Of a DNA stretch of 64,000 nt, positions 9,359-17,127 are shown one piece after another. The notes under the pieces were generated by a model, which was not told the origin of the DNA, ran no database searches, and worked only from the letters and a program-made list of their open reading frames with translations. The stretch lies in assembly GCA_903870545.1 (NCBI GenBank), contig CAIQDI010000028.1, forward strand, positions 120,640-184,639. Direction: 5' to 3'. Position 1 is the stretch's first letter, and every line of letters starts with the position of its first letter. This DNA is from an uncultured Pseudomonadota bacterium. Lineage in GTDB: Bacteria > Pseudomonadota > Gammaproteobacteria > Methylococcales > Methylomonadaceae. Both the position numbers and the translations under genes were made by a program.

Positions 9359-12300
9359 ATGCCAACTAAAAAACTTCCTATTATTCCACCGGTTATCGAT
9401 GCGCCCGTTGTTCCTGACACGCCCGTTACAGCGGTGTCTTTTATCGATGCACCCATTATCGATGCACCCGTTGACGATGAACATAATGAAAAAGACGTTC
9501 CGCGACGCTTTCCCATTGTGGGAATTGGTGCGTCGGCGGGTGGTTTGGAAGCCTTCGAGCAATTTTTTCGCAATGCGCCCGTCAATAGCGGCATGGCGTT
9601 TGTACTCGTGCCACATCTGGATCCCAGTCACGCCAGTTTGCTCACTGAAATTTTACAACGCAACACGACCATGCCTGTTGTGGAAGCTCTTAATCAGTTA
9701 AAAGTGAAACCGAATTGCGTTTATATTATTCCGCCGAACCGTGATATGGAAATTTCGAATGGCAAATTACAACTGAGCGTTCCCAACGCGCCGCGCGGTC
9801 AGCGAATGCCGATTGATGCGTTTTTACGTTCGTTAGCAGAAGATCAAACGGATTATGCTATTGGCATTATTCTTTCTGGTACGGGAACCGACGGCACGCT
9901 GGGGCTGCGGACGATTGTCGGCGCAGGTGGTATTTCACTCGTGCAAGAACCGACTACGGCAAAATACGATGGTATGCCGATTAGTGCCATTCATAGCGGT
10001 TACGCAACGTATATTTTACATCCCGATAAAATGCTGGAAACGCTGTTGTCCAGCACGATATTTCTAAATTTGTCTCACAACCCCGACGCAAAACTCATCC
10101 ATCATTCTAATAAAGAAAAAATTAGCGGCGTAAGAAACGTCTTGATGCAATTGCGTAACCTTACCGGACACGATTTCACCGGCTACAAAAAAAGCACCAT
10201 CAGTCGGCGCATTGAACGGCGAATGTTGAAGCACTCCATTGACGAATTCGACAGTTACGCGCGTTATCTCAAAGCTCATCCTTCTGAAGCGCACATTTTG
10301 TTTCAAGAATTACTGATTAACGTCACCAATTTTTTTCGGGATCCCGAGGCATTTTTATTATTAGAACAACAGATTTTGCCTGATTTGCTCAAAGATAAAT
10401 TTGATGATGAATTCAACGATTACATCTTTCGCGCGTGGGTCGCGGGGTGTGCAACGGGTGAAGAAGCCTATTCGCTGGCGATTTTGCTGCGTGAATATAT
10501 GAACACGACCCATCGTGAATTCAAAGTGCAGCTTTACAGCACCGATTTAGATGATGAAGCAATTGCCACGGCGCGAACTGGTTTTTATCCGTTGAATATC
10601 GCGCAAGATGTCACGCCGGAACGGTTAGAAAAGTTCTTTATCAAAGAAGAAAATGGTTATCGAATTAAAAAAGAAATTCGCGAAATGGTGGTGTTTGCCG
10701 TTCAAAACGTGATTAAAGATCCGCCGTTCACGAAATTGGATTTTCTCAGTTGTCGCAATTTGATGATTTATCTGACACCCGAATTACAAGATCGTTTAAT
10801 TACGGCGTTTCATTACGCGCTAAAACCTGACGGCGTGTTATTGCTGTCGCCGTCGGAAAGTATCGGCAATCACACGGGATTTTTTTCCGCTGTTAATCAT
10901 AAATGGAAATTTTACCGGGCATCTCATTCTGCTGCGTCCACTCGCGCGATGATGATGGTGAATCCGTTGTCGTACACGGCACAAAGTGATTACAAACTTG
11001 TTGAAGAAGTGACCACTGTCAAAAAATTACCCAACTTTGCTGAATTAACGAATCGAATCCTGATACGCTTTTTTGCACCGGCATCTGTCGTCACTGATTT
11101 AACCGGCGACATTCTTTATGTGCATGGCGAAACAGGAAAATATCTGCGTCCCGCGCCAGGCAATGCTACGCTTAACGTGATTGAAATGGCACGCGAAGGG
11201 CTGGATTTAGAACTTCGTACGGCGATTTATATCGCGGCGAGCGACGGCGTGACGACGCTCAATCGTGAAATGGAAGTCAAAACGAACGGAGGATTTACCA
11301 CGGTGAGCGTGAGCGTTCGGGTATTGCCGGATTTGGGCAGCGGTCAAAAACAATTATTGGTTAGTTTCCAAGATATTCCAAAGCCGCTCAGTAAACGGGG
11401 ACGAAAACGATTAAATACGCCCGCTGAACTGACCAAAATTGAAGAATTGGAATACGATTTATCGAATTTGAAACAAAGTTATTTGGCGAATATCGAAGAA
11501 CAACAATCGTCTAACGAAGAATTGAAATCGACTAACGAAGAAATGCAATCGACCAATGAAGAATTACAATCGACCAACGAAGAATTAGAAACGTCGAAAG
11601 AAGAATTGCAATCGGTCAATGAAGAAATGATTACGGTGAATTCAGAATTGCAGCGCAAAATCGAGCAATTGGCGGATATTCAAAACGACATGAAAAACTT
11701 GCTGGACAATATCAACGTTGGCATTCTGTTTTTAGATTCGCATTTAATTATTCGTCGTTTTACGCGCGAAACGTTGCGGATTTATCGGTTGGTGAATTCG
11801 GACGTGGGACGTGCATTAAACGATATTAAGTGTATGGCGGAAGGCGATGATTTATTGCACGCGGCGCAAAAAGTGCTGGAATCGCTGATTCCGTACGAAT
11901 GCGAGTTGCGTTTGGCGGGAAATATTTGGGTGCTGGCACGCATTCAACCGTATCGCACGTTGGATAATGTAATTGGCGGCGTGGTGTTAACGTTCACCGA
12001 TATTACGTCGCGCATTCAGGTGATTGCGACGGAAGAAGCGTTGGCATTGGCGGAAACTATTGTGAATACCATTCCAGATCCGTTTCTTATTTTGAATAAT
12101 GAATTGCGTGTGGCGGCGGCAAATCGTTTGTTTTATCAATCATTTAAATTTATGCCTGACGATATTATTGGACATCCCCTTTTTGTGCTGGGTGAAACAC
12201 AATTAGAACATCCTGAATTGCGAGAATGTTTAACGGCGGTTTTAACCGACGACAAAACGTTTGAAGATTATGAGTTGGCATATGATTTTTCGACGATTGG

Positions 12301-12412
12301 ACATCGTTTGTTAACACTGAATGCGCGACGAATTATTGGCAAAATTGGCGTACCAAAAATGATTTTGTTGTCGTTAACTATCAACGAAGTTAAAAAAACG
12401 GATGAACTTTAA
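9359..12412 (+). CDS. CheB-CheR-PAS hybrid signalling protein
   Basis: The 1017 residues carry, in order: a proline-rich leader with repeated DAPI/DAPV units (1-50); a CheB-type methylesterase domain (about 55-240) with the catalytic Ser in GIGASAGG, His in PHLDPSH and Asp in GTGTDGT; a CheR methyltransferase domain (about 260-520) with VAGCATGEEAYS as SAM site; a PAS-like domain; a striking Asn-Glu-Glu-Leu coiled coil (near 710-770); and one or two C-terminal PAS domains. It ends without a kinase domain, unlike many homologues. No other chemotaxis genes are nearby, so it likely serves a distant or non-chemotactic pathway. The next gene overlaps its 3' end by 11 bases. Confidence 0.92.
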   Translation: MPTKKLPIIPPVIDAPVVPDTPVTAVSFIDAPIIDAPVDDEHNEKDVPRRFPIVGIGASAGGLEAFEQFFRNAPVNSGMAFVLVPHLDPSHASLLTEILQRNTTMPVVEALNQLKVKPNCVYIIPPNRDMEISNGKLQLSVPNAPRGQRMPIDAFLRSLAEDQTDYAIGIILSGTGTDGTLGLRTIVGAGGISLVQEPTTAKYDGMPISAIHSGYATYILHPDKMLETLLSSTIFLNLSHNPDAKLIHHSNKEKISGVRNVLMQLRNLTGHDFTGYKKSTISRRIERRMLKHSIDEFDSYARYLKAHPSEAHILFQELLINVTNFFRDPEAFLLLEQQILPDLLKDKFDDEFNDYIFRAWVAGCATGEEAYSLAILLREYMNTTHREFKVQLYSTDLDDEAIATARTGFYPLNIAQDVTPERLEKFFIKEENGYRIKKEIREMVVFAVQNVIKDPPFTKLDFLSCRNLMIYLTPELQDRLITAFHYALKPDGVLLLSPSESIGNHTGFFSAVNHKWKFYRASHSAASTRAMMMVNPLSYTAQSDYKLVEEVTTVKKLPNFAELTNRILIRFFAPASVVTDLTGDILYVHGETGKYLRPAPGNATLNVIEMAREGLDLELRTAIYIAASDGVTTLNREMEVKTNGGFTTVSVSVRVLPDLGSGQKQLLVSFQDIPKPLSKRGRKRLNTPAELTKIEELEYDLSNLKQSYLANIEEQQSSNEELKSTNEEMQSTNEELQSTNEELETSKEELQSVNEEMITVNSELQRKIEQLADIQNDMKNLLDNINVGILFLDSHLIIRRFTRETLRIYRLVNSDVGRALNDIKCMAEGDDLLHAAQKVLESLIPYECELRLAGNIWVLARIQPYRTLDNVIGGVVLTFTDITSRIQVIATEEALALAETIVNTIPDPFLILNNELRVAAANRLFYQSFKFMPDDIIGHPLFVLGETQLEHPELRECLTAVLTDDKTFEDYELAYDFSTIGHRLLTLNARRIIGKIGVPKMILLSLTINEVKKTDEL

Positions 12413-12689
12413 ATCGATTTCAGAGTTTCACAATCGAACGATTGATAAGTTGGTTTTTGAAATTGACCAGCAGAATAATTTATTGTCGGTGGTGCGAAGT
12501 GTGTTACCGAAAATGTTGGCGCAACACACGCAACGTTGTGTCATTCATGATGCGACGTTGTTAATTTATACGGATTCGGCGGTGTGGTCGTCGCAATTGC
12601 GTTTTTACAATGCGGTTATTTTGGCGGAGATTCAGCTGATAGTTTCTGAACCGATTAAAACGGTTCAAATTCGTTTATCGAGAGGTTAA
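12402..12689 (+). CDS. DUF721/DciA-like protein
   Basis: The 95-residue protein has the DUF721 layout: an N-terminal helix, then a strand-rich part ending in AVWSSQLRFYNAVILAEI, which resembles the family's conserved W-x-x-L-R-x-x-x-x-x-x-L segment. DciA is the helicase operator for the replicative DnaB in most bacteria that lack DnaC. The protein is at the short end for that family, so the functional name is inferred. It overlaps the CheB-CheR-PAS gene by 11 bases. Confidence 0.65.
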   Translation: MNFKSISEFHNRTIDKLVFEIDQQNNLLSVVRSVLPKMLAQHTQRCVIHDATLLIYTDSAVWSSQLRFYNAVILAEIQLIVSEPIKTVQIRLSRG

Positions 12690-12772
12690 TTTTCGCTCCA
12701 AATGATAACGGTTTGCATTTAGACCTCTTTTTTTGTTATGCTTGCTGCATCATTTTTATGGAGCAACGTTTC

Positions 12773-14152
12773 ATGTTTAATTCTAAAAACGCTTTAAATC
12801 TTAGCATTATCGGCAGTTTAATTCTGTCATCATCGGCTTTTGCATTGGAAAAACCGAAATCGATGGACGATATGTGGAAGATAATCGAAGCGCAACAAAA
12901 GCAAATCGAAGCGTTACAAAACACAAAATCGTTGCCCGAAGAAATCCCGACTAAATCGCCACATTCTGAAGTCAAAACGCTAGAACGTAAAACCGACATT
13001 TTGAGTCAAGAAGTGGAAAAACTTCGTACAAATCTCGCCATTCCCGAAGAGGCACAATACAAAAGTGCTTACGGCATGGGGCCAGCGGCATCGAAAGTTT
13101 ATGCGGTGGGCAAAGGACTTTCAATTGGCGGTTATGGTGAAGGAAATTATCAAGCGAATGTCAGCGATAAAGGCGCAGCAAAAGACAACGCAGACATGGA
13201 ACGCATGGTTTTATACGTTGGTTATAAATTCACCGACAAAATTTTATTCAACAGTGAAATCGAATTTGAACATGCGAGTTCTGGCGAAGGGTCGGAATTA
13301 AAAGGCGAGGTAGGCGTTGAATTTGCGTCGTTAGACTTTTTCATCGACCCGATAGCGAACGCGCGAGCGGGTTTGGTGTTAATGCCGATGGGTTTAGTGA
13401 ATCGAATTCATGAGCCGTTATTTTATTTTGGTAATCATCGTCCTGAAGTGGAACAACGTATTATTCCTAGCACTTGGCGCGAAATGGGCGCGGGGTTCTT
13501 TGGTTCTATCACGCCGAATCTGACTTATACCGCTTATGTGGTGAACGGTTTGGACGCGCTCGGTTTTAGTTCAGATGGGATTGCCGAAGGACGTGGCGGG
13601 GGCAGTAATGCGAAAGCCGATAATTTTGGTTACACCGCGCGAGTGGATTACGACCCCACATTTGTGAACGGTTTAACGGTTGGCGCGTCGGGCTATGTCG
13701 GAAAATCAGGTCAAAAACAATTAAATGCCGACGTGTTAACACAACTTTATGAAGCGCACGTTCAGTGGAAATATCGTGGTTTAGAGTTCCGTGCGTTGGG
13801 TTCGCTAGGATTTATTGACGATGCAGGAATTGTCAGCGCGGCGGTGGGGCAAACGATTGGTTCACAAAATTACGGCTATTATTCTGAGTTGGGTTACGAC
13901 ATTTTGCCGTTGATTTTGCCGAATACCACGCATTATCTCGCGCCGTTTGTGCGTTATGAAAAACTCGATACGATTGCCAAAGCTCCAACAGGTTTTGCGG
14001 ATGATTTGACGAAAGATTGGCAAATTTACCAAGTCGGTTTGCAATATAAACCGATTCCCAATGTGGTGATTAAAGCCGATTATCGGAATTACGTCACCAA
14101 ACAAGGCACGCATCCTGATGATTTCAATTTAGGGTTTGGTTTTATTTTTTAG
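12773..14152 (+). CDS. Outer-membrane porin with N-terminal coiled coil
   Basis: I place the start at 12773, where GGAG lies nine bases upstream and a signal peptide begins (SIIGSLILSSSAFA, cleavage near residue 27); this gives 459 residues. After cleavage there is a short heptad-like helix (MWKIIEAQQKQIEAL and a second one) of the kind that trimerises porins. About 350 residues of alternating beta-barrel strands follow, ending in an aromatic C-terminal residue (GFGFIF), the usual BAM signal. It resembles O/P-type porins, but the substrate cannot be assigned. Its stop is followed within five bases by the G-run repeat and the IS element. Confidence 0.85.
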   Translation: MFNSKNALNLSIIGSLILSSSAFALEKPKSMDDMWKIIEAQQKQIEALQNTKSLPEEIPTKSPHSEVKTLERKTDILSQEVEKLRTNLAIPEEAQYKSAYGMGPAASKVYAVGKGLSIGGYGEGNYQANVSDKGAAKDNADMERMVLYVGYKFTDKILFNSEIEFEHASSGEGSELKGEVGVEFASLDFFIDPIANARAGLVLMPMGLVNRIHEPLFYFGNHRPEVEQRIIPSTWREMGAGFFGSITPNLTYTAYVVNGLDALGFSSDGIAEGRGGGSNAKADNFGYTARVDYDPTFVNGLTVGASGYVGKSGQKQLNADVLTQLYEAHVQWKYRGLEFRALGSLGFIDDAGIVSAAVGQTIGSQNYGYYSELGYDILPLILPNTTHYLAPFVRYEKLDTIAKAPTGFADDLTKDWQIYQVGLQYKPIPNVVIKADYRNYVTKQGTHPDDFNLGFGFIF

Positions 14153-14156
14153 CAGT

Positions 14157-14188
14157 GGGGAGGGGAGGGGAGGGGAGGGGAGGGGGGG
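14157..14188 (+). repeat. GGGGA pentanucleotide tandem repeat (six G runs)
   Basis: Five GGGGA units end in a run of seven G. With six G runs separated by single A residues, the plus strand could fold into a parallel G-quadruplex. It starts four bases after the porin stop and ends three bases before the left end of the IS element. Copy number may vary by slippage, and short-read assembly through it should be treated cautiously. Confidence 0.9.
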
Positions 14189-14191
14189 CGA

Positions 14192-14725
14192 GTTACAAAC
14201 ATTTCGCCGCGATGCGGCTAATAGTTAGGGGTAAATATGGCGAATACTTACACACAGTTGAATATACAATTGGTTTTTGCAGTCAAATATCGAAAAAATT
14301 ATGTACTCGAATCTTTTCGAGAAGAACTTCAAAAATACATAACGGGGATTGCTCAAAACAAAGGTCATAAAATGTTGGCCATTTACTGCATGCCTGATCA
14401 CACGCATATTTTGGTAGGTTTAAATCCAAACCAATCAATTTCGGATTTAGTCCGTGACATCAAAGCGAATTCGTCGAAATGGATAAATGAGCAGGGATTT
14501 ATTGATGTGCTATTTCAATGGCAAAATGGTTATGGTGCATTTTCATACAATCGGAGTTTATTAGATGTCATTACAAAATATATTCATAATCAAGCAGCGC
14601 ATCATCAAAAGAAAAAATTCAAACAAGAATATCTTGAATTTCTGGAAAAATTTGAAGTTGAATACAATCCAGAATACTTATTTGAATGGACAGACGAAGC
14701 CGCATAGCGGCGATATGTTTGTAGC
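14192..14725 (+). mobile_element. IS200/IS605-family insertion sequence, single-gene type
   Basis: The element is bounded by imperfect inverted sequences: GTTACAAACATTTCGCCGC... at 14192-14219 and its near mirror image at 14698-14725. Each end contains a small hairpin, GCCGC-gat-GCGGC on the left and GCCGC-ata-GCGGC on the right, as TnpA enzymes of this family recognise. The right hairpin includes the transposase stop codon. No tnpB is present. It lies between the porin and the FMN-binding gene, directly next to the G-run repeat. The exact cleavage sites are not determined. Confidence 0.85.
14237..14707 (+). CDS. tnpA: IS200/IS605-family Y1 transposase TnpA
   Basis: The 156-residue protein is a full-length HUH single-strand transposase. 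The metal-binding HxH is in MPDHTHILVG (near residue 55), and the catalytic Tyr is probably the one in TKYIHNQAAHH (near residue 115). The sequence is open and complete with no decay, so the element may be active. TnpA moves single-stranded DNA using hairpins at each end, and both hairpins are present here. Confidence 0.93.
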   Translation: MANTYTQLNIQLVFAVKYRKNYVLESFREELQKYITGIAQNKGHKMLAIYCMPDHTHILVGLNPNQSISDLVRDIKANSSKWINEQGFIDVLFQWQNGYGAFSYNRSLLDVITKYIHNQAAHHQKKKFKQEYLEFLEKFEVEYNPEYLFEWTDEAA

Positions 14726-14735
14726 TTTGAAAATA

Positions 14736-15329
14736 ATGCAATCATCGTTGCAATCGATGAAATCAATGCAAAAATCGTTGAAATCGTTGAACGTTGCATC
14801 ATCATTATTATGGACGTTGTGTTTATTATCATGTTTAACGTTCGCGCCGATTAATAGCTACGCGCAAGTTTTTTACAGCAAAACCGAAGCCTTAGAACTG
14901 GCTTTTGGAAAATCGCCCGTTGAAAACTTGTCATTATTTCCCGAAGAATCCGACGTTACAAAAATTCAATCATTAGCGAAAACCAAACTCGAATCGGGTT
15001 TATTTACGTTTTACGTTGGCAAAGAAAACGGAAAGATTTTAGGTTTTGCGGCGATTGAAACTGAAAATGTGAGAACCAAACCCGAAACGTTAATGATTGT
15101 GTTAACGCCCGAAGGCGAATTGCGAAATGTTTATATTTTGGCGTTTCACGAACCCGCTGAATATATGCCGCCCGAACGCTGGTTTGAATCGTTGGCAAAA
15201 CGTCCGCTCGCAGAAATGGATTTTTCAAAAGGCGTTGACGGCATTTCTGGCGCGACATTAAGCACGCATTCGGCATTAAACAGCGTCCGAAAAGTCATGG
15301 CAATTTATCAAGTGATGGTCAAAAAATAA
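14736..15329 (+). CDS. Exported FMN-binding domain protein
   Basis: The start is uncertain: ATGs at 14715 (inside the IS end), 14736 and 14757 are all in frame, none with a good ribosome site. A hydrophobic signal (LLWTLCLLSCLTFAPINSYA) is followed by a mature domain of about 150 residues. It ends in DGISGATLSTHSAL, the S-G-A-T motif in which the Thr carries covalently bound FMN in RnfG/NqrC/NosR-type domains. It therefore probably transfers electrons in the periplasm. Its stop overlaps the start of the membrane protein gene. The IS insertion just upstream may have replaced its native promoter. Confidence 0.82.
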   Translation: MQSSLQSMKSMQKSLKSLNVASSLLWTLCLLSCLTFAPINSYAQVFYSKTEALELAFGKSPVENLSLFPEESDVTKIQSLAKTKLESGLFTFYVGKENGKILGFAAIETENVRTKPETLMIVLTPEGELRNVYILAFHEPAEYMPPERWFESLAKRPLAEMDFSKGVDGISGATLSTHSALNSVRKVMAIYQVMVKK

Positions 15330-15835
15330 TGCGTTATTTTGTCAGCGGTGAACAGCAGCGAAAATTGTTATTGAATGCGTTGGTGTTGATGTTTTTGGCG
15401 TATATGTTTTTGCAATGGATTAGCAACGGCATGATGTATTTTCACCGCATGGATTTAACATTTGATTCGGTCGTGACGTATTACAACGGCAACGAAGAAC
15501 AATTTATTCCCGCGAAAAGTTACGACGGCATGCTGGAAGTTTTACATTTTCATTTGTTTTCGATGGGAATGTTGGCGGTGACATTGACGCATTTAATGTT
15601 GATGACGGAGTTTTCGACGCGCTTGAAAATTTGGTTGAGCAGTTTGACGTTTTTTTCTGCGATTGCCGAAGAATTGGCGGGTTGGCTGGTTCGATTTGCT
15701 CATCCATTATTTGCGTATTTCAAAATTGGAATGTTCGTCACGTTGGAATTTTCGTTGTTTGTGCTGATTGCGGTAGTGGTGTGGTCGTTAATTGGCGCGA
15801 GGTCAAAAATAAAAAGGGATTCAAAAGTATCTTGA
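15329..15835 (+). CDS. Four-helix inner-membrane protein, possible redox partner
   Basis: The 168-residue product has about four transmembrane helices (residues 12-32, 70-90, 100-120 and 128-155). Histidines sit at or near helix ends (YFHRMD, LHFHLF, LTHLML, FAHPLF), which would suit b-type haem, but no family signature is recognisable to me. The gene starts on the last base of the FMN-binding gene's stop (TAATG), so the two are coupled and plausibly form one complex. A terminator overlaps its stop codon. Confidence 0.7.
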   Translation: MRYFVSGEQQRKLLLNALVLMFLAYMFLQWISNGMMYFHRMDLTFDSVVTYYNGNEEQFIPAKSYDGMLEVLHFHLFSMGMLAVTLTHLMLMTEFSTRLKIWLSSLTFFSAIAEELAGWLVRFAHPLFAYFKIGMFVTLEFSLFVLIAVVVWSLIGARSKIKRDSKVS

Positions 15836-15846
15836 ACCCCTTTTTT
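15811..15846. terminator. Bidirectional intrinsic terminator between convergent operons
   Basis: The stem AAAAAGGGaTTCAA pairs with TTGAAcCCCTTTTT around a seven-base loop, giving a T tract on either strand. It closes the FMN-binding/membrane-protein operon (overlapping its last codons) and also the hoxFUY operon arriving from the other side. Confidence 0.8.
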
Positions 15847-15867
15847 GAGAAATGTAAAAAACGCTAA

Positions 15868-16413
15868 TTAGTCAAAATGCACCAATTCATAATCCAAAGA
15901 CGGTTCACGACCTGCCAATAAATCGGTCAAAAACTTCCAAAACACGTCGGCTGACGGTGGGCAACCTGGCAAGAAATAGTCGATTTTCACGACTTCATGC
16001 AACGGATGCACTTTGTCCAATAACAACGGCAATTCCACGTCATTCGGAATCTGTGGATTTTCAACGCCGATGCCGCTGATATACGCTTCGTTCAAACAAT
16101 CTTCCAAACTGATGTGATTTCGCATCGCAGGCAAACCGCCGTTAATCGCACACGCGCCAACCGCCACGAGAATTTTGCAATTCTTACGAAATTCGCGCAA
16201 AACGTGAACATTTTCAGAATTACACACGCCGCCTTCAATCAAACCAATATCGCAATCTGGGCTGCAATGTTCAATATCGGTCAGCGGCGAACGGTCAAAT
16301 TCAATGTGTTCAATCAAATCGACCAGCCGTTCGTCCAAATCCAAAAACGACATGTGGCAACCAAAACATCCCGCCAACGAAACCGTCGCCACTTTTACTT
16401 TTTTATTCGTCAT
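15868..16413 (-). CDS. hoxY: NAD-reducing hydrogenase small subunit HoxY
   Basis: HoxY carries the proximal [4Fe-4S] cluster that passes electrons between the NiFe site in HoxH and the diaphorase. The 181 residues are normal for the family. Cluster cysteines are visible in LAGCFGCHMS (16 and 19), VGACAINGG and LPGCPPSAD. Its start overlaps hoxU by 11 bases. Remarkably, it is the last gene of the operon: a terminator follows within about 20 bases, and no hoxH, maturation protease or hyp genes occur in the window. Confidence 0.93.
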   Translation of the reverse strand: MTNKKVKVATVSLAGCFGCHMSFLDLDERLVDLIEHIEFDRSPLTDIEHCSPDCDIGLIEGGVCNSENVHVLREFRKNCKILVAVGACAINGGLPAMRNHISLEDCLNEAYISGIGVENPQIPNDVELPLLLDKVHPLHEVVKIDYFLPGCPPSADVFWKFLTDLLAGREPSLDYELVHFD

Positions 16414-17125
16414 GGCTGGCTCCTTCGTTCGCTAAGGTGACGGTGTCGATTTGCGAGTGGTCAAAAATTCGTTGTCCAATCGGCACTTTGTAGCCGGTGC
16501 GTTTAATTAAAATCGCGCCCGTCGGACAAATATGCGCGGCACAATCGGTCGCTTCTAAATCCGAATCTTTCAACAAACCGCTTTCAGAATTCACCACCAA
16601 CCGTTTATCAATACCGCGTCCGCTAATCGCAAACACATTTTTGCCATCGACTTCTTGGCTGGCGCGAACGCACAACGTGCAGAAAATACACCGGTTGTGA
16701 TCAATCATCACGTCAGGATGCGACGCATCAACTTCGCGATTTTCAAAGAAATGCGGGAAGTGATTGTCCGTCATGCCCAAATGATAAGCGACCGCTTGCA
16801 AGTTGCAATTGCCTGTTTTTTCGCACGATGGGCAAAAATGATTGCCTTCGACAAACAACATTTGCGTGATTTTCTCGCGGTCGTCGTTCAATTCTTTGGT
16901 AACGTTGGTGATATTTTGACCTTCCGACGCAGGAAACGTACACGCCGAACAATTACGTCCGTTGACTTTCACCGTACACAATTTGCAACTGCCGTGTGGC
17001 GTAAAACCGGGGTTGTGGCACAAATGCGGAATATAAATACCCGCCGCTGTCGCCGCTTGCATAATGGTTTGCCCGTCTTCAAACGGCACATTTTTACCGT
17101 CAATCACAATGGATTTATTATTCAT
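16403..17125 (-). CDS. hoxU: NAD-reducing hydrogenase diaphorase subunit HoxU
   Basis: The 240-residue protein resembles the N-terminus of NuoG. It has a plant-type [2Fe-2S] site (HLCHNPGFTPHGSCKLC), a His-Cys-ligated [4Fe-4S] site (GNHFCPSCEKTGNC), and a ferredoxin-like cluster region (NRCIFCTLC and CAAHICPTGA). It relays electrons between HoxF and HoxY. GGAGG upstream overlaps the end of hoxF, and its own 3' end overlaps hoxY, so the three subunits are co-translated. Confidence 0.94.
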   Translation of the reverse strand: MNNKSIVIDGKNVPFEDGQTIMQAATAAGIYIPHLCHNPGFTPHGSCKLCTVKVNGRNCSACTFPASEGQNITNVTKELNDDREKITQMLFVEGNHFCPSCEKTGNCNLQAVAYHLGMTDNHFPHFFENREVDASHPDVMIDHNRCIFCTLCVRASQEVDGKNVFAISGRGIDKRLVVNSESGLLKDSDLEATDCAAHICPTGAILIKRTGYKVPIGQRIFDHSQIDTVTLANEGASHDE

Positions 17126-17127
17126 AA

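Noticed and set aside
14157..14188. Possible CRISPR-like repeat
   Set aside because: The units are five bases with no spacers and no cas genes are present; it is a simple tandem repeat.
14192..14725. REP-associated transposase (RAYT) rather than IS
   Set aside because: Both ends carry matching hairpins in inverted flanks around one gene and the protein resembles classic IS200/IS605 TnpA; REP arrays elsewhere in the window were not seen. It cannot be fully excluded.
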